Assembly: GCF_015062985.1 (NCBI RefSeq)
Contig: NZ_SUTI01000010.1
Location: forward strand, 9,409 to 73,408
Length of the DNA stretch: 64,000 nt
Direction: 5' to 3'
From: Methanobrevibacter sp.
GTDB taxonomy: Archaea > Methanobacteriota > Methanobacteria > Methanobacteriales > Methanobacteriaceae
Both the position numbers and the translations under genes were made by a program. The notes under the pieces were generated by a model. The model worked only from the letters and a program-made list of their open reading frames with translations, was not told the origin of the DNA and ran no database searches. Positions 45,748 to 54,916 of the stretch are shown here, piece after piece. The stretch's first letter is position 1, and the number at the start of each line of letters is the position of its first letter.

Positions 45748-47592
45748 ATGAAATGTATAATACCGGACACAAGTGCAGTCATTATAGGTGCAGTAAGTAA
45801 ATTGATTGAAGAGAAAGATTTGGATTATCCGGAAATTATCGTGCCTGAAGCTGTCGTCTGTGAACTTGAACACCAAGCCAATGCCAACAGATCTGAAGGT
45901 CGCAGAGGCTTGAAAGAATTGCAGAAACTGCAGGAGCTTCAATATGATGGGGAACTATCCATTAGCTTTAAAGGGAAAAGACCCACCAATTATGACATCA
46001 GATATGCAAAGAGCGGTGAAATCGATAGCATAATAAGGGATTTGGCCAGAAGTGAAATGGGAACCCTACTTACAAATGATAAGGTGCAGGCCGAAACCGC
46101 AAAAGCGCAGGGAATTCCGGTCTACTTTTACAAACAGGAATATGTTGAAAATCCGTTGTCAATAGAAAAATTCTTTGATGAAAGCACAATGTCCATCCAC
46201 TTGAAGGAAAATGTAGTTCCGATGGCTAAGAAAGGAACACCAGGACACATTGATTTTGAGGTGTTAAGTGAAAAGCGCTATTCCTACAAGGAACTTAAGA
46301 AGATAGTAGATGAAATCCTGGACAAGGCTAAAAGTGACCCTAAAACTTACCTGGAAAGCGAGAAGGAAGGTTCATTTGTTGTTCAGTCAAGAGAATACAG
46401 AATTTCAATAGCTTACCCTCCATTTTCCGAAGCTTTGGAAATCACCATCGTAAGGCCTGTGGCCAACATAAGCCTTGATGAATACCGCCTGTCCGATAAA
46501 TTATTAAACAGAATCAGAACCAGTGCGGAAGGAATACTGATTTCAGGTTCTCCCGGAGCTGGAAAATCCACATTTGTGCAGGCCATCGCAAAATACTACT
46601 CATCAGAATTAAATAAGATTGTAAAAACTATGGAATCCCCAAGGGATCTGCAGCTTCCGGATGAAATAACACAATACGCTCCGCTTGAAGGCAGTATGGA
46701 AAATACTGCAGACGTATTGTTACTCGTAAGGCCTGATTACACAATTTACGATGAGCTTAGAAAAAATACTGACTTCAACATCTTTGCAGATATGAGGCTG
46801 GCGGGCGTCGGAATGATTGGGGTTGTTCATGCAACCAGACCGATTGATGCGATACAGAGAATTGCCTCAAGAGTGGAACTTGGTGTAATCCCTTCCATTG
46901 TCGATACAAGCATTTACATTGAGAACGGTAAGGTCACAAGCGTTTATGAAACCAAAATGACCGTTAAGGTTCCGACCGGAATGAAAGAGGCAGATCTTGC
47001 AAGACCCGTTATCGAAGTCAGGGATTTTGAAACCGGCGAGCTCAAAAATGAAATCTACACTTATGGTGAGCAAACCATTGTCATGGACATGAACCTTGTC
47101 AACGGGACTTCAGATGATGAACGTCACAAATCATCTGTTGACAGAATAGCCGAAAAGGAAATCCTAAGGAAAATCAAGAAGATTCTTCCTAAAAAAGCCA
47201 AAGTTGATGTTGAGGTAATCTCCCCAGAAAGGGCGAACATCTACATTCCCGAAGAATACGTTCCAAAAATCATAGGTAAAAACGGTAAAAGAATCGCTGA
47301 AATTGAAGACAGCATCGGAATAAGTCTTGGAGTTGAAGTTATAGAAGAAAAACCAGTTAACAAAACTCCATTTGAAGTGGACATAGTTCATACCAAAAAA
47401 CAATTGATTTTGGATTTGGGAAAAGACAACGGAGGAAAAAACTTTGATGTTTATATCGAAAATGAATACCTGCTGACTGCAACCACTTCCAAAAAGGGAG
47501 AAATTAAGATAAAAAGAGGAATAGAATTATCCGATTTCATTATTGAAGCTATTGAAATGGGATTGAAGATTACTGCTGTTCAAAAAATGTGA
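45748..47592 (+). CDS. PIN-domain, ATPase and KH-domain protein
   Basis: The 614-residue protein has an N-terminal PIN nuclease fold (PDTSAVIIGAVSKLI, VPEAVVCELEHQA, MGTLLTNDKVQAETA), a central PilT-like ATPase with Walker A SGSPGAGKSTF and FADMRLAGVGMIGVVHATR, and a KH RNA-binding domain near 510-560 (PKIIGKNGKRIAEIEDSI). This architecture is conserved in archaea and probably acts in RNA processing or ribosome quality control. The ATG at 45748 follows the hisI stop; an ATG at 45736 inside hisI is an alternative. Confidence 0.88.
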   Translation: MKCIIPDTSAVIIGAVSKLIEEKDLDYPEIIVPEAVVCELEHQANANRSEGRRGLKELQKLQELQYDGELSISFKGKRPTNYDIRYAKSGEIDSIIRDLARSEMGTLLTNDKVQAETAKAQGIPVYFYKQEYVENPLSIEKFFDESTMSIHLKENVVPMAKKGTPGHIDFEVLSEKRYSYKELKKIVDEILDKAKSDPKTYLESEKEGSFVVQSREYRISIAYPPFSEALEITIVRPVANISLDEYRLSDKLLNRIRTSAEGILISGSPGAGKSTFVQAIAKYYSSELNKIVKTMESPRDLQLPDEITQYAPLEGSMENTADVLLLVRPDYTIYDELRKNTDFNIFADMRLAGVGMIGVVHATRPIDAIQRIASRVELGVIPSIVDTSIYIENGKVTSVYETKMTVKVPTGMKEADLARPVIEVRDFETGELKNEIYTYGEQTIVMDMNLVNGTSDDERHKSSVDRIAEKEILRKIKKILPKKAKVDVEVISPERANIYIPEEYVPKIIGKNGKRIAEIEDSIGISLGVEVIEEKPVNKTPFEVDIVHTKKQLILDLGKDNGGKNFDVYIENEYLLTATTSKKGEIKIKRGIELSDFIIEAIEMGLKITAVQKM

Positions 47593-47596
47593 TAAT

Positions 47597-48346
47597 ATGA
47601 AAATTGGAGCATCAACACTTGCCGGAATAGAAGATTCATTGGAAAACACATTGGAATTTATAGAAAGCCTGGGAATCGAGTATGCCGAACTGGTTCATCA
47701 GTTCCCCTGTGAAGACATTGACATTGAAATACTGGAAAGTTTCAATTTGAAATATTCCGTTCACTCCCCATTCATGGATGTCAATATTGCCGCCCTACAG
47801 GATAAAAGCCGATTGAATTCAATTGACCAGATTAAGGATTCCATTGATTTGGCCAACAGGATTAATGCCGAGGCCGTTGTTGTCCATCCGGGACTAGCCA
47901 CATTTTTGGCGAAAAAATATTTTTTAGATAAGGTTTATGAGTGTTCAAATGAATCCATCAAAGAGCTCGGCGAGTATGGAAATGACCTTGGCGTTTTAAC
48001 AACAATTGAGAACATGCCAATATTTGATGCGATGATCTACCACAATATTGAAGATTTGCATGAGCTTCTCACATCACTGGACATGTCAATGACATTAGAC
48101 ATCGGCCATGCAAAGCATGCAGGATATTCTCCAGACGCAATGTATTTTGATTCAATTAAACACGTACATATCCATGATAATTTTGGTGATGATGACTCAC
48201 ACCTTGCATTAGGTGAAGGCTCTATTGATTTAAATCACATCGTCAACACTTTAGAGAATAAAAATTATGATGGCATCTACATCATTGAAGTAAATGACTA
48301 TGATTCTATCAAAAAAAGTTATGAATATATGAAAAAGAACTTCTAA
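47597..48346 (+). CDS. Sugar-phosphate isomerase/epimerase-like TIM-barrel protein
   Basis: The 249-residue xylose-isomerase-like barrel has SVHSPFMDVNIA, VVVHPGLA, TIENMP, TLDIGHAKHAG and HIHDNFGDDDSHLALGEG, which place the expected metal-binding Glu, Asp and His residues. The exact substrate cannot be told from sequence; endonuclease IV relatives share the fold but lack this pattern. The stop of the PIN-ATPase gene is 4 nt before it, and the 3' end overlaps hef by 4 nt in convergent orientation. Confidence 0.8.
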   Translation: MKIGASTLAGIEDSLENTLEFIESLGIEYAELVHQFPCEDIDIEILESFNLKYSVHSPFMDVNIAALQDKSRLNSIDQIKDSIDLANRINAEAVVVHPGLATFLAKKYFLDKVYECSNESIKELGEYGNDLGVLTTIENMPIFDAMIYHNIEDLHELLTSLDMSMTLDIGHAKHAGYSPDAMYFDSIKHVHIHDNFGDDDSHLALGEGSIDLNHIVNTLENKNYDGIYIIEVNDYDSIKKSYEYMKKNF

Positions 48347-50664
48347 AGAAGTTTTTTCTCTTTAATTTCTTTTTGGAAATACAGATATTTTGAATCAATT
48401 ACCTTTCTAATGTTTTCTGCTGTTTTTTTACCGATACCTTCAACTTCCTGAAGTTCGCTTTCTGATGCATTCAAAACATTTGCAACAGACCCGAAGTGCT
48501 GCAATAAATTTTTAGCATTGACGGGACCGATATTAGGTAAAGATTCGACTATGAACAATTGCTGCTCCAAAAGACTGACAGGTTTTTTATCTGTTCTAAT
48601 CTGAATTGGAGTTCTTTCACCGTTTTGTTCCCTTACAGCTATCCTTTTAATCATGGCTGCAGTATCCTGCGCATTTCGTGTAGGAATGATGCTTATGCCA
48701 AAATCGATTGCAATGGAAGCCAATGAACCCCGTATTGCATTTGGATTAACCATACCATTATACAAATCATCCCCCTCCAAAATCATTATAGGATGCTTGA
48801 ACTCTTCAGATAATTCTTTGGCCTGTTTAAACAATCTCTTATCAATTAATGAATCGACAAAATCCTTTGCGGTTTTTCTCTCAATAGCTACTTCATCGCT
48901 GACCTGATAATCGGCAACAGCCATGGAATGCACCTTAACGTCGATTTCCATTTCTGTTAAATGTCTGATTACTTTTGAATTGCCTTCACGAGAATCCGCA
49001 TAAACTATAGGGAAATCATTTTCATTCTTAGGCCTTTCAATAACTTTAATCTTCTTTTCATTTTCCATTCTCTCAGTAGCGGACTCATTCAGCTCTTTCA
49101 AAACATCAGGATCTATAAGCTGGTTTTTCATCATGTCCTCTTTTCTGATTGAAGACCAGAAATAGGCTTCATCCCTTGTACCGTTTGTTACTAAAACCTT
49201 AACACGGCCTGTTCTTTTACGTCCGGTCCTTCCACGTCTTTGAATCATTCTAACTTCCGATGGCACAGGCTCATATAAAACAACCAGGTCAACTGCAGGA
49301 ATATCAATACCCTCTTCAGCAACACTTGTTGAAATCAATACATCATATTCCCCTTTTCTGAATGACTTGATAATAGCTTTCTGTTCCTTTTGAGTCAGAC
49401 CCTTTTCACCATCCTTTTGTGCTTGACCAAAGAATTTTGCAGATTTAATGCCCTCTTTTTCAAGTTTCTGATGAATCATTTCAAGAGTATCCCTATATTG
49501 TGTGAATACCATAATCTTTGAAGAGTTTTCATCACTTTTATCATCAAATCTGGAGGTTTTAAGTTTTGTCTGGCCATCGCCTTCACCCAATTCCTTCTTA
49601 AGAATTTTAGTGATTTCACGAAGTTTAGGATGTTCCCAACCATGTTTTTCGGCATCTCTAGCCATTTTGACTGCACGTCCAAAATTATCATCCCACATCA
49701 GGGATTTTGCAGCTTTGGTTTTCTTTTTACGCAGCCTTGCAACATACTTATTAAAAGTTTGTACGCCCTGGGTTTCAATCAGCTCCTGAGCATGCTGAAT
49801 GTTGATAACTGCACTCAATATGGAAATGGCATGGAACAGTTCCTTGTCCGGATTTGTAGTCCTTGCGATTTCACCCTGAATTCTTCCCCTTGCTTTTAAA
49901 ATATCGACCTTACCGACGGAAACCGTTTTAATAACGCCCATATTTTTTAAAGCCTTGAGGCGCACCTTCAACGCTTTATCAACATGTGATTTGATTTTTT
50001 CAAGCTCTGAACTCATCTTTACCCGGACCCATTCAATCTCGACCGGATTGAAGTAAGGCTTTACATCAGGGTCGTCTTCTGTCTTTACTACAATGTTTTG
50101 AATATAGAGATTTTCACAAACTTCCTTGATTTTATATTTGTCCGAACCCGGTGATGCGGTAAGAGCCAGAACAAGATTGAATTTGGATTCCTGTACGTAT
50201 CGTGATGCCAGATACACATAGGAATAAGATCCTACAGCATGATGGCATTCATCAAATACTATTAAAGAGACACTGCTCAAGTCATATCGTCCATTCAATA
50301 AGTCGGATTCGATTGTTTGGGGTGTTGCAGAGATGATTCTTGATTCTTCCCATCTCTTAACACGTTCATCGGTTTTGACGGCGCCTGTTATTGAAGTGCA
50401 GGGAAGATTGATAAATTCTTTAAAACTAGCTTCATGCTGAATTGCCAAAGGTTTAGAAGGAGCTAAAACAAGTACTTTTGAATTTTTAACCTTATACAAT
50501 CTATCAGCAGCGACCAAAATAGCAATGATTGTTTTACCTAAAGCTGTCGGTGCAACAACCATCGTATTTCCTTTCTTTAATACATCCCCTGCAAGAATCT
50601 GTTGATATAACCTTGATTCAATTGCATCTTTTTTCAGTAAAGGATGATTAATATAGCTAGTCAT
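48343..50664 (-). CDS. hef: Hef helicase-nuclease
   Basis: The archaeal FANCM/XPF-like fork-processing enzyme has helicase motifs APTALGKTI, DECHHAVG, ALTASPG and GRTGRKRTGRVK. The C-terminal ERCC4 nuclease shows ERKTAKDFVDSLIDKRLFKQ, and the tandem helix-hairpin-helix shows LPNIGPVNAKNLLQHFG and VEGIGKKTAENIRKV. Length 773 residues is normal. It stands alone on the minus strand. Confidence 0.96.
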   Translation of the reverse strand: MTSYINHPLLKKDAIESRLYQQILAGDVLKKGNTMVVAPTALGKTIIAILVAADRLYKVKNSKVLVLAPSKPLAIQHEASFKEFINLPCTSITGAVKTDERVKRWEESRIISATPQTIESDLLNGRYDLSSVSLIVFDECHHAVGSYSYVYLASRYVQESKFNLVLALTASPGSDKYKIKEVCENLYIQNIVVKTEDDPDVKPYFNPVEIEWVRVKMSSELEKIKSHVDKALKVRLKALKNMGVIKTVSVGKVDILKARGRIQGEIARTTNPDKELFHAISILSAVINIQHAQELIETQGVQTFNKYVARLRKKKTKAAKSLMWDDNFGRAVKMARDAEKHGWEHPKLREITKILKKELGEGDGQTKLKTSRFDDKSDENSSKIMVFTQYRDTLEMIHQKLEKEGIKSAKFFGQAQKDGEKGLTQKEQKAIIKSFRKGEYDVLISTSVAEEGIDIPAVDLVVLYEPVPSEVRMIQRRGRTGRKRTGRVKVLVTNGTRDEAYFWSSIRKEDMMKNQLIDPDVLKELNESATERMENEKKIKVIERPKNENDFPIVYADSREGNSKVIRHLTEMEIDVKVHSMAVADYQVSDEVAIERKTAKDFVDSLIDKRLFKQAKELSEEFKHPIMILEGDDLYNGMVNPNAIRGSLASIAIDFGISIIPTRNAQDTAAMIKRIAVREQNGERTPIQIRTDKKPVSLLEQQLFIVESLPNIGPVNAKNLLQHFGSVANVLNASESELQEVEGIGKKTAENIRKVIDSKYLYFQKEIKEKKLL

Positions 50665-50742
50665 AGTTACAAATTTTGTTTTTAAATGTTTATAAATGTT
50701 TTAAGAGAGCATTTGAAAAGTAATATCAATTTTCACATTGAA

Positions 50743-52251
50743 TTATAAATCAAAAATAACTGATTTGAATTTAGTGGCTGCTTCTCCAAGAGCTATTACC
50801 ATTTCACAATCCAAGTTCAATGCCTTTCTCAAACCATCCCTGACCTCTTCTTCGGAAGCCCCGAGGGTTCCTTCTTTCACGAAGTCATCAACATGGTTTA
50901 AAAAGATTCTGTCATTCAGTTCAGGATTGGCCCTTAGTTTTTCCACTGCAATTTTTTGAGATGCGACTGAAGCCGGAACAATGAATTTTGAGAATTTCAA
51001 AACACTGTTGAATATGTCCAAATCACCGACATAACCTGATTCTGAAGAAACGGTAATTATTGTTGTGAAATCTCCGAATAGCTTATTGAATTCTTTCAAT
51101 ACTGTTTCAACCCCACCGGGATTGTGGGCATAATCAACAAAAATATTCTTACCGTTTACGGTTCCCACCTCTTCCATCCTTCCGCTTACGCCTGTAAAAC
51201 TAGCAATTGAAGGTAAGATTTTTTCGTAAGGCAAGTTCAGGAATTTATGGGCCGCAATGATTACTCCAGTTAAGTTGTAAACATTGTGAAGTCCGTCAAC
51301 CCCCATCTTTACGGTTAATTTTTCTGTTGGAGTGTGCAAGTCAAAAGTTCTGTTGGGCAAATCAATATTTGTGGCAACATAATCAACCTGCGGAGTTGTG
51401 ATTCCGCATTTGCAGAAGTAATATCCGCAACCTGAAATGATTTCCTTTACAGCTATCTCATTTCCGCAAACACATTCCTTCATACCTATTGAATCGGGAA
51501 GCTCGTCAAGCCCGAAGGTAATAACCTCTCCCTTAAAGTCGAGTTCCCTTAAAAGACCCATGATTGTCGGGTCATTACCGTTTACAATCAGCTGCCCAAG
51601 GCCCAACTCCTTGATGAATTCACCTTTTACATTGGCATAATCCATAAAGCTTCCAAGGTCATTCAAGTGATCAGGAGTGATGTTTGTTATCAAACCACTG
51701 GACATGGAAGTATTCTTGACAATCCTTCCTACAGTGCCTGGAACTCCGAATGTTCCCACTTCAAGAATTGCAACATCCCCGTCCAATCTTGACTGTAGAA
51801 TTGGAATGAATTCCGCATTGCCCTGCATACCTTCCAAATCATGTTCGCACGGTTTAATGCCATTGTCATAGGCAATCTTTTTAAGCAATGTGGTTGTGGT
51901 GGTTTTGCCGTTTGTACCAGTTATTCCAAACACCGGCTTTTCAGGCTGAATCATTTCAATGACATCACATAATTCCAAAATAGGCTTGTCAATTTTTTTA
52001 AACAATTCAGAATCTTTAGGCAAACTGGCGGGAGGGATTATATAATCCGCCTTTTTGAAAAATGTTTCGGGAGTTTTCCCATAGAAAACATCAATATCAT
52101 AACCTTCTAAAGCTTTTGCAAATCTGCAATCTTTTTTGAATGCTAAATCAGTTCCTATAACATCATATCCTCTTTGTTTAAGGATTCTTGCTATTAAATT
52201 ACCATTCGCTCCGCAAACACCAATAACTCCGAAGGTCTTATTTTTATTCAT
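50743..52251 (-). CDS. Mur ligase family protein with Cys4 insertion (pseudomurein peptide-ligase-like)
   Basis: The three-domain ATP-dependent ligase has an N-terminal nucleotide-like Rossmann domain (GVIGVCGANGNLIA), P-loop GTNGKTTTT at 112-120, EVGTFGVPG, TNITPDHLNDLG and a C-terminal ligase domain with VDYAHNPGGVETV. A CVCG...CKCG cluster (C260, C262, C280, C282) is inserted in the central domain, as in MurT-type and some archaeal Mur ligases. Likely adds amino acids to a pseudomurein peptide. It overlaps the next Mur-ligase gene by 8 nt. Confidence 0.82.
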   Translation of the reverse strand: MNKNKTFGVIGVCGANGNLIARILKQRGYDVIGTDLAFKKDCRFAKALEGYDIDVFYGKTPETFFKKADYIIPPASLPKDSELFKKIDKPILELCDVIEMIQPEKPVFGITGTNGKTTTTTLLKKIAYDNGIKPCEHDLEGMQGNAEFIPILQSRLDGDVAILEVGTFGVPGTVGRIVKNTSMSSGLITNITPDHLNDLGSFMDYANVKGEFIKELGLGQLIVNGNDPTIMGLLRELDFKGEVITFGLDELPDSIGMKECVCGNEIAVKEIISGCGYYFCKCGITTPQVDYVATNIDLPNRTFDLHTPTEKLTVKMGVDGLHNVYNLTGVIIAAHKFLNLPYEKILPSIASFTGVSGRMEEVGTVNGKNIFVDYAHNPGGVETVLKEFNKLFGDFTTIITVSSESGYVGDLDIFNSVLKFSKFIVPASVASQKIAVEKLRANPELNDRIFLNHVDDFVKEGTLGASEEEVRDGLRKALNLDCEMVIALGEAATKFKSVIFDL

Positions 52252-53629
52252 ACTTTTTACTTCCTATTTCCAGTCCTTTCATAATCTTGTCGACAGTAGT
52301 CAATCTATCATATGCTATAAGCGGACCCATGTGCAGAATGATATCGCCGGGCTCTGAATATTTGAATGTCAATTCCGCTGCCTTTTCAATTGTTTCGACA
52401 GCCACCTTTTCGATTTTAGGATTTGTAATTGCATCCAAGATTTCCTGAGCGGCTTCCATTTCCACTTCCTGAGTGACCTCATTAAATCCGCTGGCTATAA
52501 CCACTTTAATGTCATAACCATTGACTAATTGACCCACTTCAGTTTTATCCCTTACGGACAATGTATCAAAATGATCCAGGAATAAAACAACACTTTCATC
52601 CTTAAAGTAATCCAATGTTATTTTCATTCCATCATATAAAAATGCTGAATCCAAAATTACTTTTCTGCCATTATACTCCCCGACATCCTCCATGTGTGCC
52701 GGAAGTCCTTTAAATTCAGTCAATGCATCAATGATATCCTTTTCCTGAACTCCATATGTCAATGCGACAGCAGAAGCTGCAACAGAGTTTTCAAAGAAAT
52801 AGCTCATCATGTGAAATGGAGTGGTGAATTCATTGTCACCATATCTGATAGTTAATGACTTATCTCCAACAGTTCCCTTAAAATCAACATCCTCATCCAA
52901 TGCATAATATATCGCGTCGTCCCTGACTTTTTCGATGATATCCCTGCAGGAGTTGTTTGCAATGAACTTCTCACTCATTGCCTGCAGAACCAGTTTTCTT
53001 TGCTGATACCTTTCAAGTGAACCTCCAAATTCGGACAGATGGTCTTCTGCAATGTTTGTCAGAAGGCCAATTTTAACATTCAGTCTGTTCAAAAGACCGA
53101 TTGTACCATGAGGAAGTTCGAATATGGCAATGTCGCAATCATTTGCCTTGCCTGTGACAATACCGTCAATTATTGCTTCTGAAACCAGGTTATTGACAAG
53201 GGATGAACATGACCATACCTTATATCCTGCCTGCTTGAACAGGCTGGTTGTAATGAAAGTGGTGGTTGTCTTTCCCATGGTTCCTGTAATTCCAACAATG
53301 TCGACAGGAATCAGGTCATTGACTATCTTGGAAAATTCTTCATTGGTTAAAATTTTTAGGTCGGACTTTGCAATCTTTTGAGCTACCGGAGCGGAATCAG
53401 GTAATGTAGGCGGCATATACACGGCATCGAAGCCATCAACGGAGGGGTCCTTATTCGGCATATCTAAAACAACCCCTTCTTTTTCTATCTGATTTAAGCT
53501 TCTTTGAAATTCTATTTTAAATTCAGAAATATCCTTCAAATCTGTTATGACAACATCATGGCCTAGATGGTTTAGTAGTCTTGCAACAGGCCTACTTGCA
53601 TTTCCGGCACCTACAACTAAATATTTCAT
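52244..53629 (-). CDS. Mur ligase family protein (pMurC-like), upstream partner
   Basis: The N-terminal domain is VVGAGNASRPVARLLNHLGHD, the P-loop GTMGKTTTTF, then FELPHGTIGLLN, TNIAEDHLSEFGG and a C-terminal domain with DSAFLYDGMKI in place of the usual xDYAHNP. The two overlapping genes probably act in one pathway, here taken as pseudomurein synthesis. CfbE is an alternative but its usual N-terminus differs. Start placed at ATG 53629 behind GGAAG. Confidence 0.75.
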   Translation of the reverse strand: MKYLVVGAGNASRPVARLLNHLGHDVVITDLKDISEFKIEFQRSLNQIEKEGVVLDMPNKDPSVDGFDAVYMPPTLPDSAPVAQKIAKSDLKILTNEEFSKIVNDLIPVDIVGITGTMGKTTTTFITTSLFKQAGYKVWSCSSLVNNLVSEAIIDGIVTGKANDCDIAIFELPHGTIGLLNRLNVKIGLLTNIAEDHLSEFGGSLERYQQRKLVLQAMSEKFIANNSCRDIIEKVRDDAIYYALDEDVDFKGTVGDKSLTIRYGDNEFTTPFHMMSYFFENSVAASAVALTYGVQEKDIIDALTEFKGLPAHMEDVGEYNGRKVILDSAFLYDGMKITLDYFKDESVVLFLDHFDTLSVRDKTEVGQLVNGYDIKVVIASGFNEVTQEVEMEAAQEILDAITNPKIEKVAVETIEKAAELTFKYSEPGDIILHMGPLIAYDRLTTVDKIMKGLEIGSKKYE

Positions 53630-53719
53630 AAAAAGTCTTCCCATTAATTTATTATGTTAAATATTTGAATCTTATTAAATTTAAATTTTAAAGATTTAAA
53701 AAAAAGAAAATTAGAAAAT

Positions 53720-54916
53720 TCATTCAAAATGAATTAAATTTTCCACATCGTTATAAACAACATCAAGTCCACACATAGATGGAACATAATTTGCTGCTTT
53801 TGCTGAATTTACACCAATCACTTCAAAGCCCATCTCTTCAATAGGAGCTACAACCATACATGTGTCACATACAACGTTTCCGCCTGCTTTTTCAATGGCT
53901 TCTGTATAACCCATTCTGTCGGCTGTTGCCTTTACACTGACTGATGTGCAAATCCATAATTTGTTTTTAATAGTTTTTCCCTGAACGATATTGGCTACTC
54001 TTTTGATTTCCTCCAAAGATGCATGAGGACATCCCAAGCATATCAAATCAGGCTCTTTATCAGTGGTAGATAATTTTTGGCGGGTTTCTGAAATTTCCTT
54101 TTCGGAAATAAACATTATGTCTTCAACATCATCCTTGCCTGCCATATCATATTCAGGAGTGACGCCTTCCATATGATAAAGCGCTACTGAACCTGATGAA
54201 GCAAGTGCCGCGCCTAATGTTTTTAAATCATTGTTGTCAGGAGTATTCTGTAATTTGAAGTAAGGTACACCGCCACCGACAAATTTTCCGATGATATAAC
54301 CTAAAGCACCGAAATCAGCGCCCTTAAGTTCACAATTTACATTGACAATCAAATTTGCTTTCCTGTTTTGCTCCAAATGGAATCCATATAATGGAGTTTT
54401 ACCGACAATGGCTGCCGCCAATGCTGCAGGTCCGCCTTCACGATTGGTTCTGGCACCAATGACAGAATTAACATATGCAACGGCTGATGATTCTGACCAG
54501 GACACATGATCCCTGAATCTTGGAACATTGCCCACCAGATAAGGTGTGCAGGTACATGTTTTGGAAATTCCAAGATTTGCATATGCATCTACAATCTGAT
54601 TTTGCTTAATTGCAAAATCCTTTGGAAATCCCAATTGTTCCCAATTGTCCAAATCGGTTCCAGGCGGATTTAAAGAAGCGTTTATAGTAGCTTTACCTGA
54701 ACCATCACGAGCCAAATCTTCAAGATATTCCAATCCGGCATCACCAATTGTCTTATATGAAACGCCGGATACCTGTGCGGATGTAATGTCCACCAATTTG
54801 GAAGCCCCATAAATGTCTCCCAAAGCAACAAGAATATCCATACTTTTTCTGATGGTTTCCCCGAATTCACCATCACACATTTGTTCTTCTTTTTTTGTTA
54901 AAAACATGCTAATCAT
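53720..54916 (-). CDS. Phosphomevalonate dehydratase, large subunit (aconitase X catalytic)
   Basis: The AcnX catalytic subunit shows DGEFGETIRKSMDILVALG, VDITSAQVSGVSYKT, SKTCTCTPYL, LICLGCPHASLEEI, WICTSVSVK and CDTCMVVAPIEEMG. The cysteines hold the iron-sulfur cluster of the family. With the swivel subunit at 10440-10829 it acts in the archaeal mevalonate pathway. It starts within the end of recJ; an ATG at 54907 is an alternative to 54916. Confidence 0.88.
   Translation of the reverse strand: MISMFLTKKEEQMCDGEFGETIRKSMDILVALGDIYGASKLVDITSAQVSGVSYKTIGDAGLEYLEDLARDGSGKATINASLNPPGTDLDNWEQLGFPKDFAIKQNQIVDAYANLGISKTCTCTPYLVGNVPRFRDHVSWSESSAVAYVNSVIGARTNREGGPAALAAAIVGKTPLYGFHLEQNRKANLIVNVNCELKGADFGALGYIIGKFVGGGVPYFKLQNTPDNNDLKTLGAALASSGSVALYHMEGVTPEYDMAGKDDVEDIMFISEKEISETRQKLSTTDKEPDLICLGCPHASLEEIKRVANIVQGKTIKNKLWICTSVSVKATADRMGYTEAIEKAGGNVVCDTCMVVAPIEEMGFEVIGVNSAKAANYVPSMCGLDVVYNDVENLIHFE

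Noticed and set aside
52244..53629. Assignment as CfbE (coenzyme F430 synthase)
   Set aside because: The N-terminus and partner gene do not fit the usual CfbE pattern, though this is not excluded.
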